64,000 nt of DNA from Streptomyces sp. NBC_00483 (GTDB lineage: Bacteria > Actinomycetota > Actinomycetes > Streptomycetales > Streptomycetaceae). The notes beneath the pieces are model-generated. The model saw only the letters and a program-made list of their open reading frames with translations, had not been told where the DNA came from and did not search any database. Below, piece after piece: positions 34,825 to 43,154 of this stretch (its first letter is position 1; every line of letters starts with the position of its first letter). A program made the position numbers and the translations under genes. Where the stretch lies: assembly GCF_036013745.1 (NCBI RefSeq), contig NZ_CP107880.1:6324001-6388000 (forward strand). The letters run 5' to 3'.

Positions 34825-36233
34825 TTGGCGCCCTCCACGGGGTCCGGGGCGGTCCCGGGGGACTCGGGCAGCAGCTGGCTCCGGGCCCGGTCGCTGACCC
34901 GGATGATGATCGCGACGATGATCCAGTTGGTGACGAGGGACGAACCGCCCTGCGCGAGGAACGGCATCGCCATGCCGGTGAGCGGGATGAGGCCCATCAC
35001 GCCGCCGGCGATGACGAAGACCTGCAGCGCGACGATCGAGGCGAGCCCGATGGAGAGCAGCCGGCCGAACGGATCGCGCAGCGCGAGCCCCGCCCGGTAG
35101 CCGCGCTCCACGAGCAGCGCGTACAGCAGGAAGATCGCGGTGAGCCCGGCGAGCCCCAGCTCCTCGCCGGCCGTCGCCAGGATGAAGTCCGACTTGGCGG
35201 CGAAGCCGATCAGGTTCGAGTGCCCGAGACCGAGCCCGGTGCCGAGCATCCCGCCCGCCGCGAAAGCGAACAGCGACTGCGCGAGCTGGCTGGCGCCCTG
35301 GCCCGCGTCGATGGAGGCGAAAGGGTGCAGCCAGTCCTCGACGCGGCTGTGCACATGCGGCTCGAAGGAGGCGACGATGACCGCGCCGACGGCCGCGAGC
35401 ACGAGCCCGATGGCGATCCAGCTGCCGCGCCCCGACGCCACGTACAGCATGATCACGAACAGGCCGAAGAACAGCAGCGAGGTCCCGAGGTCCGTCTCCA
35501 GGACCAGCACTCCGACGGTCATCAGCCAGATCACCAGGATCGGCGCGAACACCCGCATCGTCGGCAGCTGGAACCGCCAGATCCGCTTGCCGGTGTACGC
35601 GAGGGCGTGCCGGTTGGCCGCGAGATAGCTGGCGAAGAAGATCGCGAGCAGGATCTTGGCGAACTCGCCCGGCTGGATGGAGAAGCTGCCGATCTGGATC
35701 CAGATCCGGGCGCCGTTGATCGGCGGGAAGAAGATCGGCAGGATCATCAGCACCAGGGCCGTGACCACGCAGATGTACGCGTATCTCTGCAGCACCCGGT
35801 GGTCGCGCAGGAAGAGCACGGTCGCGATGAACAGGGCCACGCCGAGCGTCGACCAGATCAGCTGGGTGGGCGCCGCCTGGTCGCTCGGGGTCTCCAGGTC
35901 GAGCCGCCAGATCAGCACCAGGCCGAGCCCGTTGAGCAGCACGGCGATCGGCAGCACCAGCGGATCGGCGTACGGGGCGCGGAAGCGGACCACGAGGTGC
36001 GCGACGAGGGCGAGCGCCCCGAGCCCGGCGCCGTAGCTGAGCGCACCGCCCGGAACCCTGCTGTCCTTGGCGAGCCCGACGTCGATGTATCCGTAGACGC
36101 TGAGCAGCACGGCGACGACCAGCAGGGCCAGTTCGGTGCCCCGGCGCCGGGGGACGCGCACAGCGGGCACCGCGGAGGAGGCGTTGGTTCGCGACGTACC
36201 CGATGTGCCCGACGTACCCGATGATCCGGTCAT
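34821..36233 (-). CDS. FtsW/RodA/SpoVE (SEDS) peptidoglycan glycosyltransferase
   Basis: 470 residues from ATG 36233, with no clear Shine-Dalgarno. The first 15 residues are a GTSGTSGTS microrepeat tail, then about ten to twelve membrane helices. SEDS marks include the region around RIWIQIGSFSIQPGEFAKI, where Q-P-G/S-E-F-x-K is conserved, and IPLTGMAMPFLAQGGSSL near the C-terminus. Polymerises lipid II and works with the coupled PBP. A perfect 14-bp palindrome lies 23-36 bp upstream of the start and could be an operator. Confidence 0.94.
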   Translation of the reverse strand: MTGSSGTSGTSGTSRTNASSAVPAVRVPRRRGTELALLVVAVLLSVYGYIDVGLAKDSRVPGGALSYGAGLGALALVAHLVVRFRAPYADPLVLPIAVLLNGLGLVLIWRLDLETPSDQAAPTQLIWSTLGVALFIATVLFLRDHRVLQRYAYICVVTALVLMILPIFFPPINGARIWIQIGSFSIQPGEFAKILLAIFFASYLAANRHALAYTGKRIWRFQLPTMRVFAPILVIWLMTVGVLVLETDLGTSLLFFGLFVIMLYVASGRGSWIAIGLVLAAVGAVIVASFEPHVHSRVEDWLHPFASIDAGQGASQLAQSLFAFAAGGMLGTGLGLGHSNLIGFAAKSDFILATAGEELGLAGLTAIFLLYALLVERGYRAGLALRDPFGRLLSIGLASIVALQVFVIAGGVMGLIPLTGMAMPFLAQGGSSLVTNWIIVAIIIRVSDRARSQLLPESPGTAPDPVEGAK

Positions 36234-36255
36234 ACCGGGAACGTAGCAAGCAAGT

Positions 36256-36269
36256 ACCTGATATCAGGT
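36256..36269. promoter_or_regulatory. Perfect 14-bp palindrome upstream of the SEDS/PBP pair
   Basis: ACCTGATATCAGGT is an uninterrupted dyad of 7+7 bp, 23-36 bp upstream of the FtsW/RodA start and just after the stop of the SH3 gene. Length and position fit an operator; I do not recognise the regulator. Confidence 0.55.
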
Positions 36270-36273
36270 CATG

Positions 36274-36624
36274 TCAGCACCAGCGCGGCACGGCGCCGAT
36301 GTTCTGGATGTACTTCGCGGAACCCCACGCCCATGTGCCGTCGGTGAGCAGGTACCAGTACGAGTTCCCGCCGACGCTGTCGCCCGAGGTCTTGCAGAAG
36401 ATCCGGACGATCGCGCGGTACGGCTCGGAGCGGACGACCTTGGCGCCGCGGGCCGGGGCGTCGCGCAGCAGCAGCCCGGACTTGGCGGTGACGCGGCCCT
36501 TGTAGACCGGCGGCGAGTCGCCGGCGCCGGAACCGGCGGTCTGGGCGACGGCGGGGACGGCCGCGGTCGCGACGAGGGTGGCGACGGCTGCGATGCCCGT
36601 ACCGAGGCGGGTGGTGAGGGACAT
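36274..36624 (-). CDS. Secreted SH3-domain protein
   Basis: ATG 36624 with AGGAGG six bases upstream; 116 residues. A signal peptide ends near AVAQTAG (residue about 29). The mature part fits a small bacterial SH3 fold: GLLLRDAPARGAKVV, then a strand with one Cys (RIFCKTSG), and YWYLLTDGTWAWGSAKYI. A second Cys is the last residue, so a disulfide is possible. Such domains bind cell-wall peptides. It lies between the sensor kinase and the SEDS/PBP genes on the same strand. Confidence 0.85.
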   Translation of the reverse strand: MSLTTRLGTGIAAVATLVATAAVPAVAQTAGSGAGDSPPVYKGRVTAKSGLLLRDAPARGAKVVRSEPYRAIVRIFCKTSGDSVGGNSYWYLLTDGTWAWGSAKYIQNIGAVPRWC

Positions 36625-36733
36625 GCGGGTCCTCCTGAGGCGGGGGTGAGGAGCGAGAGGGCGCCTTGAATGCCCGGTTTCACACTAAAAGCGGCACGCA
36701 GGGCGCGCAAAAGGTCACTCTCCGCTATCGCCT

Positions 36734-38017
36734 CTAGGGTGCCCCGGACTCGGTCTCCTCGTACGGCAGCGTCAGCGTCGCCACCGCGCCACCGTCCGGC
36801 GCGTTCCCGAACTCCAGGCGTGCGCCCAGGACTTCGGCCTGCCCGAGCGCGATGGTCAGGCCGAGCCCGTGACCGCGGGCGCCGCCCTCGGTGCGGAAGC
36901 GCTGCGGCCCGTGCTCCACGAGATAGCCGGGATAGCCCGCGCCGTGGTCGCGCACCGTGATCACCGGTCCGTTCACGGTCAGGGTGACCGGCGCGGCGCC
37001 GTGCAGGTGCGCGTTCGCCACGAGATTGCCGAGGACCCGCTCCAGACGGCGACGGTCCGTCAGCACGCAGACGTCCCGCACGAGTTCGACCTCGGTGGAC
37101 GTGCCGGACGCCCGCACCACCCGCTCGGCCACCGGGCCGAGCCGGTTCTCGTCCAGGTCGAGGCGCTCGCTGCGCGCGTCGAGCCGCGAGATCTCCAGCA
37201 GGTCCTCGGTGAGCGTGCGCAGCGCGGCGACCCGGTCCCGCACCAGCTCCGTGGGCCGCCCCGGCGGCAGCAGCTCGGCGGCGGCGTGCAGCCCGGTCAG
37301 CGGTGTGCGCAGCTCGTGCGCGACATCGGCGGTGAACCGCTGCTCGGTCAGGATCCTGGCCTGCAACGAACCGGCCATGCTGTCGAGCGCGCCCGCGACA
37401 TCGGCCACCTCGTCGTGGCGCCGCCCCGGATCCTTCGTCCGGCGGTCGTCGACGCGCGCGTCCATGTCGCCCGCGCTGATCCTGCGCGCCACCCGCGCCG
37501 TCGCGTGCAGGCGCCGCGTCACGCGGGTCACCGCGAACGCGCCGACCAGCAGCGTCGCCCCGATCGCGAGCACGGACGAAGTGAGGATCGCCCTGTCGAG
37601 CCCGTCGATGGTGCGCCGGCCCTGCGCGAAGCCGATCCGCACCGCGAGCGCCCGCCCGTCGCCCCGGCCGGTGGCCGCCGGGCCCGCCGCCCACATCGTC
37701 GGCCGCTCCGGGTGCTCCGAGATCATCGTGCCGCGCTCCCCGCGCGCGGCGAGGGCGCGCAACTCGGCGGGCAGGCCCGGCGGATCGAGGCCCGCGCCCG
37801 GCGCGAGCCTGCCCCCGGCCTCGTACCGCTTGGTGGTGGACTCCAGGAGGGTGAGCGCGCGTTCGCGGGCCTGACCCGTCGTCTGATCGGTGACCGACAC
37901 GTGCACGAGGACGCCGAGCAGCGCGGCGAGCGCACAGCACATCACGGTGATGAACACGGTCGCCTTCCACGTCAGCGACGCGGTCCAGGCGGGCAGCCGG
38001 GGCATGCGCGGGCTCAT
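36734..38017 (-). CDS. Two-component sensor histidine kinase (CseC-like arrangement)
   Basis: ATG 38017 overlaps the stop of the lipoprotein gene (ATGA); 427 residues. Membrane segments at about 18-40 and 143-163 enclose an extracytoplasmic domain of roughly 100 residues. HAMP, VAHELRTPLTG with His234, NLVANAHLHG (N box) and HGLGLTIALG (G2 box) follow. No response regulator gene is adjacent. The lipoprotein-kinase coupling recalls CseA/CseC of the SigE envelope-stress system, but no sigma factor or CseB is present here, so it is likely a paralogous system or an orphan kinase. Confidence 0.9.
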   Translation of the reverse strand: MSPRMPRLPAWTASLTWKATVFITVMCCALAALLGVLVHVSVTDQTTGQARERALTLLESTTKRYEAGGRLAPGAGLDPPGLPAELRALAARGERGTMISEHPERPTMWAAGPAATGRGDGRALAVRIGFAQGRRTIDGLDRAILTSSVLAIGATLLVGAFAVTRVTRRLHATARVARRISAGDMDARVDDRRTKDPGRRHDEVADVAGALDSMAGSLQARILTEQRFTADVAHELRTPLTGLHAAAELLPPGRPTELVRDRVAALRTLTEDLLEISRLDARSERLDLDENRLGPVAERVVRASGTSTEVELVRDVCVLTDRRRLERVLGNLVANAHLHGAAPVTLTVNGPVITVRDHGAGYPGYLVEHGPQRFRTEGGARGHGLGLTIALGQAEVLGARLEFGNAPDGGAVATLTLPYEETESGAP

Positions 38018-38694
38018 GAGCGGCTCGGTGACGGCAGGTCAGGGGTGGGCTTGGCTCCGGTGCGCAGGATCTCGTCGCGGGTCGGCAGCATCGCCTTCTG
38101 GTGGGTGTCGTACGACCAGGAGGTGCGGTACTCGTACCCGGACAGGTCGGCGGCGGCGCGCACCACGATGTTCCGGCCCGCCAGATGCACGTTGATGACG
38201 GCGTCCTTGTCGTCCATGATCTGGGTCAACTTGCCGTCGCGGTACGTGTACGCCTGCAGATACGCCTGGCGGTGCGGGGCGCGGACGGCGACGAGCAGAT
38301 CGTCCGGGCCGTCGCCGGTCAGATCCCGGTAGTACCCGCCGAGCACGGGACAGTCCTTGGACGACGGGCAGTCCGCGACGTCGGCGGCGATGTCCTTGTA
38401 GTCGTCGGGCGCGGCGGTGACGCGGGCCCGCACGATCGTCGCCGGGTCGACCGCGCGCAGCTTCCCGCCGGGCACCTTCACGCCCTTGACCACGGCCGTC
38501 TCCCCGGCGCCGTAGTCGTCGGCGGCGCGGGTCGCGGGCGGCAGCGTGGGCCACAGCCGCTCCGGACCGACGGCCGTCGGGGTCGGCCCCACGCTCTCCA
38601 GACCGCCCTGGTCCCCGCAGCCGGCGCACGCGCAGAACAACACGGCGACCGACACGGCGAGGACGGGTCGGCCGAGGCGCCTAGGGCCTGTCAC
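38014..38694 (-). CDS. CseA-like secreted lipoprotein
   Basis: GTG 38694 with AGGAG five bases upstream gives 226 residues and a normal signal sequence. A start at 38745 would add 17 cytoplasmic-type residues. The h-region VLAVSVAVLFCAC runs into CACAGC, a lipobox-like site with two possible acylated cysteines. The mature part has an FG-GAP/VCBS-like Asp-rich turn (DLTGDGPDDLLVAV), found in CseA-type lipoproteins. Translationally coupled to the sensor kinase and probably modulates it from the outer face of the membrane; that role is inferred. Confidence 0.78.
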   Translation of the reverse strand: MTGPRRLGRPVLAVSVAVLFCACAGCGDQGGLESVGPTPTAVGPERLWPTLPPATRAADDYGAGETAVVKGVKVPGGKLRAVDPATIVRARVTAAPDDYKDIAADVADCPSSKDCPVLGGYYRDLTGDGPDDLLVAVRAPHRQAYLQAYTYRDGKLTQIMDDKDAVINVHLAGRNIVVRAAADLSGYEYRTSWSYDTHQKAMLPTRDEILRTGAKPTPDLPSPSRS

Positions 38695-38811
38695 TGCACT
38701 CCTGCCTGCCGGGTCGAACGGGTCGTGTTGGTCATCCGTCATCATGCCGGGCCTGCGGGCTTCTTGCCCTGCGGCGGGCTTGCTGCTCCCATGGTCGTGG
38801 GGTGATGGGGC

Positions 38812-39615
38812 ATGAGCGGACTGCGCGTCATACCGACCTGGCGGAACGGCCAGGAGTGGCTCTACGTGTGCGGGGACGACGGCACGAACGTCGCCTGGTA
38901 CGACCGGGACGCGGGCCGGGTGAACCTGCTCAGCGAGACCCGGCGGGCGGACGTGCTCGACGTGCTCCGTCCGTTCATCGCGGGCCAGGTCGCCGTAGGC
39001 CCGCCCCCGGTGCCGACCCCCGCCGAACTGGCCGGGCTCACCCTCCACCCCGACGACGACCTCGCGCCGAACCGGCCGGGCGAGGACCTCGTCATCTCCC
39101 TGGACCGCGCCCCGGCCCCGCAGCGCCGGCTGCGCGCCGACCCGCGGCGCAGGGCGCTCGCCGCGCAGGCACGGGTGGGCGAGGTCCTCGACGGCCTCGA
39201 GGCGGCCGGCTGGCGGGTGCTGCACTCGGTGCCGCTGCCCGGCGGAGCCCGCATCCACCACCTGCTGATCGGACCCGGCGGCCTGTTCGCGCTGCACACG
39301 CTGCCCGTGCGCAGGCAACGGGTGCGGATCGGCGACCCCTGGGTGACGGCGGGCCGCGCGGAGCGGCAGCCACTGCTGCGCCGGGTGCGGGCCGACGCGT
39401 CCCGGGCCTCCTTCGCCCTCACCGCGGAGGTCCGCGCGGGCCTGGTCCTGGTGGAACCGGCGACCGTCGAGGTGACAACACCACCACGCGACGTCCGCCT
39501 CTTCACCGACACGGACCTCGCCCCCCTCACCCACACGGCGGGCCTCCTCAAACCGGCGGACGTGGAGGCGCTCCACATGATGGCGCGGGACAGGGGGACG
39601 TGGACGCGGGTGTGA
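38812..39615 (+). CDS. NERD-like nuclease-related domain protein
   Basis: 267 residues from ATG 38812 behind GGGGTGATGGGG. The second half reads RVGEVLDGLEAAGWRVLHSVPL, then IHHLLIGPGGLFALHT, the typical NERD pattern in which an Asp/His position precedes LLIGPxGLFAL. Here the usual catalytic Asp of DHLLIGP is His, so nuclease activity is doubtful. The N-terminal 100 residues are of unknown type. Divergent from the lipoprotein gene and convergent with the LigD-type gene across a dispersed hairpin element. Confidence 0.72.
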   Translation: MSGLRVIPTWRNGQEWLYVCGDDGTNVAWYDRDAGRVNLLSETRRADVLDVLRPFIAGQVAVGPPPVPTPAELAGLTLHPDDDLAPNRPGEDLVISLDRAPAPQRRLRADPRRRALAAQARVGEVLDGLEAAGWRVLHSVPLPGGARIHHLLIGPGGLFALHTLPVRRQRVRIGDPWVTAGRAERQPLLRRVRADASRASFALTAEVRAGLVLVEPATVEVTTPPRDVRLFTDTDLAPLTHTAGLLKPADVEALHMMARDRGTWTRV

Positions 39616-39619
39616 CCCA

Positions 39620-39680
39620 ATCCAGCCCCGCCGGCGTTTGAGGCGCGGGGTCCGGGGCGGAGCCCCGCGACCGCAACGCC
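39620..39680. repeat. Dispersed hairpin element, type 1, copy 2
   Basis: The first 48 bases (39620-39667) are identical to 62560-62607. In reverse complement the whole matches 21441-21500 with few substitutions. Core hairpin GGGGC-GGA-GCCCC. Between convergent genes. Confidence 0.8.
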
Positions 39681-39687
39681 GTCCGCG

Positions 39688-40569
39688 TCAAGGCAGCTCC
39701 CCGGCCCGATCGGCGTCGAACAATCCCGCGAGCAGATCCCCGTCCCGCCCCAGCCGCGCAACAACGTCCCCCGCAACAAAAACCAGGTCCCCCGCATCCC
39801 CACAGCCCTCGACCTCCCCCCACGTCACCGGCGCCGAAACCGTCGGAGACACCCGCGCACGCAGGGTGTACGCCACAGCCGTCGTCTTCGCCGCCGAATT
39901 CTGACTGTGGTCGACGAACACCTTCCCGCGCCGCAGCCCCCGCGCCATCCGATGCACCACGAGCCGCGGCATCGCCGCCTCCGCCCCCTGCGCGAGCCCC
40001 TTCGCGTACGCACTGACCCGCTCCGACGCCGTAGGCACCAGCGGCACCAGCAGATGCAGCCCCTTGGACCCGGACGTCTTCGCGTACGCCTCGAGCCCGT
40101 CCCGCGCCAACCGCTCCCGCAGCCACACCCCCACCTCGCAGCACTGCACGATGTCGGCCGGCGCCCCGGGGTCCAGGTCGAACACGAGCCGGTCCGCCCG
40201 CCCCGGCGCCTCCGCCCGCCACTGCGGCGTGTGGAACTCGGTGACCAGGTTCGCCGCCCACATCAACGTCGGCAGGTCCTGTACGAGGATCTGCCGCGAG
40301 CCCCCGTCCGAGCGCGGCACCTCGGCCGTCCTCACCCAGGAAGGTGTCCCCGGCGGCACGTTCTTGGCGAAGAACCGCTGGCCGTCCGGCCCGTCGGGGA
40401 AGCGCAGGAAGGAGACCGGACGGTCCCGCAGATGAGGGAGCAGGGCCTCCGCGGCCGTCGCGTAGTAGTGCAGCAGCTCGCCCTTGGTGAACCCGGATTC
40501 CGGATACAGCACCTTCTCCAGGTTGCTGAGCGTGAGCCGCCGCCCCTCCACTTCTGTGATGGGCGCCAT
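39688..40569 (-). CDS. ligD: LigD-type NHEJ DNA polymerase domain protein
   Basis: ATG 40569 (MAPITEVEGRR) is preferred over one six codons upstream; 293 residues, the size of a stand-alone LigD polymerase (AEP primase fold) domain. Motifs: VLYPESGFTKGELLHYY, RLVFDLDPG with the metal-binding Asp-x-Asp, KTSGSKGLHLLVPL, and KVFVDHSQN. No ATP-ligase or phosphoesterase domain is present, so those would be encoded elsewhere. It is divergent from ku, 83 bp apart, and the pair forms the end-joining module. Confidence 0.93.
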   Translation of the reverse strand: MAPITEVEGRRLTLSNLEKVLYPESGFTKGELLHYYATAAEALLPHLRDRPVSFLRFPDGPDGQRFFAKNVPPGTPSWVRTAEVPRSDGGSRQILVQDLPTLMWAANLVTEFHTPQWRAEAPGRADRLVFDLDPGAPADIVQCCEVGVWLRERLARDGLEAYAKTSGSKGLHLLVPLVPTASERVSAYAKGLAQGAEAAMPRLVVHRMARGLRRGKVFVDHSQNSAAKTTAVAYTLRARVSPTVSAPVTWGEVEGCGDAGDLVFVAGDVVARLGRDGDLLAGLFDADRAGELP

Positions 40570-40596
40570 ACGGTAATACTCTGGCAACCCAGCCCG

Positions 40597-40630
40597 TTAT
40601 GTCGTCTCTATCGCTTATGTCGTGTATCGC
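40597..40630. repeat. Imperfect tandem repeat between ligD and ku
   Basis: TTATGTCGTCTCTATCGC (40597-40614) is followed directly by TTATGTCGTGTATCGC (40615-40630). It lies in the divergent promoter region of the NHEJ genes; -10-like TCTATC/TGTATC segments fall inside it. Confidence 0.5.
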
Positions 40631-40652
40631 GGCGCGAACCGGGAGGTCCACC

Positions 40653-41687
40653 GTGCGCTCCATATGGAACGGCGCCATCTCCTTCGGCCTGGTCAGCATC
40701 CCGATCAAGCTGGTCAACGCCACCGAGAACCACTCGATCTCCTTCCGCCAGATCCACCTGGAGGACGGCGGCCGCATCCGCTATCACAAGGTGTGCGAGC
40801 TGGAGGACAAGGAAGTCGCGAACGACGAGATCGGCAAGGGGTACGAGGACGCCGACGGCTCGATCATCCCGATCACCGAGGACGATCTTGCCCAGCTCCC
40901 GATCCCCACGGCCAAGACCATCGAGATCGTCTCCTTCGTGCCGGCCGAGCGGATCGACCCGCTCCAGATGGGCACGGCGTACTACCTCCAGGCCAACGGC
41001 GTCCCGGCCGCCAAGCCGTACACGCTGCTGCGCGAGGCGCTCAAGCGCAGCAACAAGGTGGCCATCGCCAAGTTCGCGCTGCGCGGCCGGGAGCGGCTCG
41101 GGATGCTGCGGGTCGTCGACGACGTCATCGCGATGCACGGCCTGCTCTGGCCGGACGAGATCCGCGCCCCGGAGGACGCCGCCCCCGACTCCCACGTCAC
41201 GGTCCGCGACGCCGAACTCGATCTGGCGGACGCCCTGATGGACACGCTCGGCGAGGTCGACATGGACTCCCTGCACGACGACTACCGGGACGCCGTGGAG
41301 GAGATGATCGAGTCGAAGGCCTCCGGCACCGAACCGGCCGAGACCCCCAAGAAGTCGGACGGCGGAGGCGGCAAGGTCATCGACCTCATGTCGGCGCTGG
41401 AGAGCAGCGTCCGGGCGGCCAAGAAGGCGCGGAGCGAGGGCGAAGAGGGCGAGGACGTGGCCGAGGTGACGGAGCTGTCCTCCCGGTCCCGTACGAAGAA
41501 GACCACGGCCAAGAAGAGCACAGCCACGAAGAAGACGGCGGCCAAGAAGACCACCGCCAAGAAGTCCGCCCCCGCGAAGAGGACCACACCGGCCAAGAAG
41601 TCGACCTCGTCGAAGAAGACCACATCCGCCAAGAAGCCGACCCCGGCAAAGAAGAAGCCGACGCCTCGCAAGAAGACGTCGGCTTGA
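40653..41687 (+). CDS. ku: DNA end-binding protein Ku
   Basis: GTG 40653 is fixed by GGAGGT five bases upstream; 344 residues. The core starts with SIWNGAISFGLVSIPIKLV, the hallmark of bacterial Ku, and covers about 265 residues. The last about 70 residues are a Lys/Ala/Thr-rich tail (repeated TAKK and PAKK units), typical of actinobacterial Ku and able to bind DNA like a histone tail. Ku homodimers bind double-strand ends and recruit LigD-type enzymes. Divergent from the LigD-type polymerase gene. Confidence 0.97.
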   Translation: MRSIWNGAISFGLVSIPIKLVNATENHSISFRQIHLEDGGRIRYHKVCELEDKEVANDEIGKGYEDADGSIIPITEDDLAQLPIPTAKTIEIVSFVPAERIDPLQMGTAYYLQANGVPAAKPYTLLREALKRSNKVAIAKFALRGRERLGMLRVVDDVIAMHGLLWPDEIRAPEDAAPDSHVTVRDAELDLADALMDTLGEVDMDSLHDDYRDAVEEMIESKASGTEPAETPKKSDGGGGKVIDLMSALESSVRAAKKARSEGEEGEDVAEVTELSSRSRTKKTTAKKSTATKKTAAKKTTAKKSAPAKRTTPAKKSTSSKKTTSAKKPTPAKKKPTPRKKTSA

Positions 41688-41706
41688 GCTTGTAAGCCCT
41701 GCTCTT

Positions 41707-41759
41707 GGACGAGAGCCCGCGGGGCCCGGGGCAGAGCCCCGAGACCGCAACCCCGTCGC
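41707..41759. repeat. Dispersed hairpin element, type 2, copy 2
   Basis: 53-bp partner of 15615-15667 (opposite orientation, five mismatches). Core hairpin GGGGC-AGA-GCCCC. Between convergent ku and acyltransferase genes. Confidence 0.7.
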
Positions 41760-41774
41760 CGGGTACCAAGGCGG

Positions 41775-42926
41775 CTAACGCCCCCTGGCCACCTTGGCGG
41801 CGTCCCGCTTGAACGCCCACTCCATCTTCGGCTCCATCACGAACCGGAACATCCGCTGCACCGGTGGCGTGCACAGCACGGTGATCAGACTTCCCGCGAG
41901 CAGCGTCACCACGACCTGGCCCCACGGGGTGTGCATCCAGGCGTTGTCGTACCAGTCCCAGAAGCGGGAGCCCTTGGCGACGAAGCCGTGCAGCAGGTAG
42001 CCGTACAGCGTGCCCGCGCCGAGCGCCGTGAACCACATCTTGCGGCCCGGCACCCACGCGAAGAAGCACGCGGTGAGGATCACCGAACAGCCGAACATGG
42101 CCAGGGTCATGACGATTCCGGTCCAGCCGGGCGCGCCCAACTCCTGGGCACTGTCCCGGTGGTACGTCCACGCCGCGGTCATCCGCGGCGCCGCCCAGTA
42201 CGCGAACAGCAGCGCGGCCGCGAAGACCGGCACCGCGATGATCCGCGCCTCCTTGCGGCGCACCAGCTGGAAGTGCTCCGGCTTCAGGCACAGGCCGAGG
42301 ACGAAGAACGGCAGGAACTGCAGCAGGCGCTGCATGTCCAGGTCGTCGCCGATGCTGGGGGAGACGGAGGCGAGCGCCGCGACGGCGAGGGCCACCGGCA
42401 GCGGCCAGCGGATCGTCTTCCAGATCGGCGTGCTCAGGCGCCACACGAACAGCGAGACCAGGAACCAGGTCAGGTACCAGGGGTCCAGAAGGCTGAAGTC
42501 GTATCCGGGATCGTCACCCGCGTACCGCTTGAAGAGTGTGTAGACGACCTCGAACACCACGTACGGCACCGCCACACCCGTGATCAGCCGCTTGAGCCGA
42601 GCAGGGCTCGCGTCGAACGACCGCGAGAAATAGCCGGAGATGACGATGAACGCCGGCATGTGGAACGTGTACACGATGATGTAGAGGGCGGCGGCCGCCC
42701 GGCTCCCGTCGCGCAGCGGCTCCCAGGAATGGCCCATCGCGACCAGGACGATCGCCAAGTACTTGGCGTTGTCGTAGAACGCGTCACGGGCCTTGCCGGA
42801 CTTCGGTGTCGCGGTGGTGGCCGGTGCGGCCGCCTGTCTCCTGGATGGAGTGCTCGCGGGTGCGACAGTGTCCTGCTGATCGGGCAGCGGGGCCCGATGA
42901 GCCGCGAGCTGTACCGGTTCGCTCAC
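41775..42926 (-). CDS. Membrane acyltransferase family 3 protein
   Basis: GTG 42926 with GGGAGG five bases upstream; 383 residues. About 45 polar residues precede YDNAKYLAIVLVAMGHSWEPL, in which the usual H of acyltransferase-3 proteins is seen (MGHSW). About ten membrane helices follow, with YTFHMPAFIVISGYFSRSF and WYLTWFLVSLFVWR typical of the family. Members transfer acyl groups to sugars, peptidoglycan or lipids at the membrane. No neighbouring gene reveals the acceptor. 228 bp of mainly featureless sequence separate it from the MarR gene. Confidence 0.88.
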   Translation of the reverse strand: MSEPVQLAAHRAPLPDQQDTVAPASTPSRRQAAAPATTATPKSGKARDAFYDNAKYLAIVLVAMGHSWEPLRDGSRAAAALYIIVYTFHMPAFIVISGYFSRSFDASPARLKRLITGVAVPYVVFEVVYTLFKRYAGDDPGYDFSLLDPWYLTWFLVSLFVWRLSTPIWKTIRWPLPVALAVAALASVSPSIGDDLDMQRLLQFLPFFVLGLCLKPEHFQLVRRKEARIIAVPVFAAALLFAYWAAPRMTAAWTYHRDSAQELGAPGWTGIVMTLAMFGCSVILTACFFAWVPGRKMWFTALGAGTLYGYLLHGFVAKGSRFWDWYDNAWMHTPWGQVVVTLLAGSLITVLCTPPVQRMFRFVMEPKMEWAFKRDAAKVARGR

Positions 42927-43154
42927 GATCCCTCCCGTTGGGAACCCCGGCTACCGGACACGCATCTTCCTGGATTTGTGAGGTTCAAGTGGCTGCGAGA
43001 CATCGACCGAACCGTAGCCATGCCGTGGGGCACGAGTAAACCTGGATCGAGCCCGCGTGGCGGCTCTCACAGTCCTGATCAGGAATGACCATCACTCAAA
43101 CGGGTTCGCTGCCGGTCGCCGTAGCGAGAAGTCGACAACGGCCGAAAGTGTGCG

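Noticed and set aside
36181..36230. GTSGTSGTS microrepeat at the start of the SEDS protein as a phase-variable tract
   Set aside because: Units of 9 bases keep the frame, so copy-number changes would not switch the gene off; treated as a linker feature.
33352..36249. A 965-codon frame joining FtsW/RodA and PBP into one protein
   Set aside because: The first half is a shadow of the SEDS gene; the true PBP starts at the GTGA overlap at 34824-34821.
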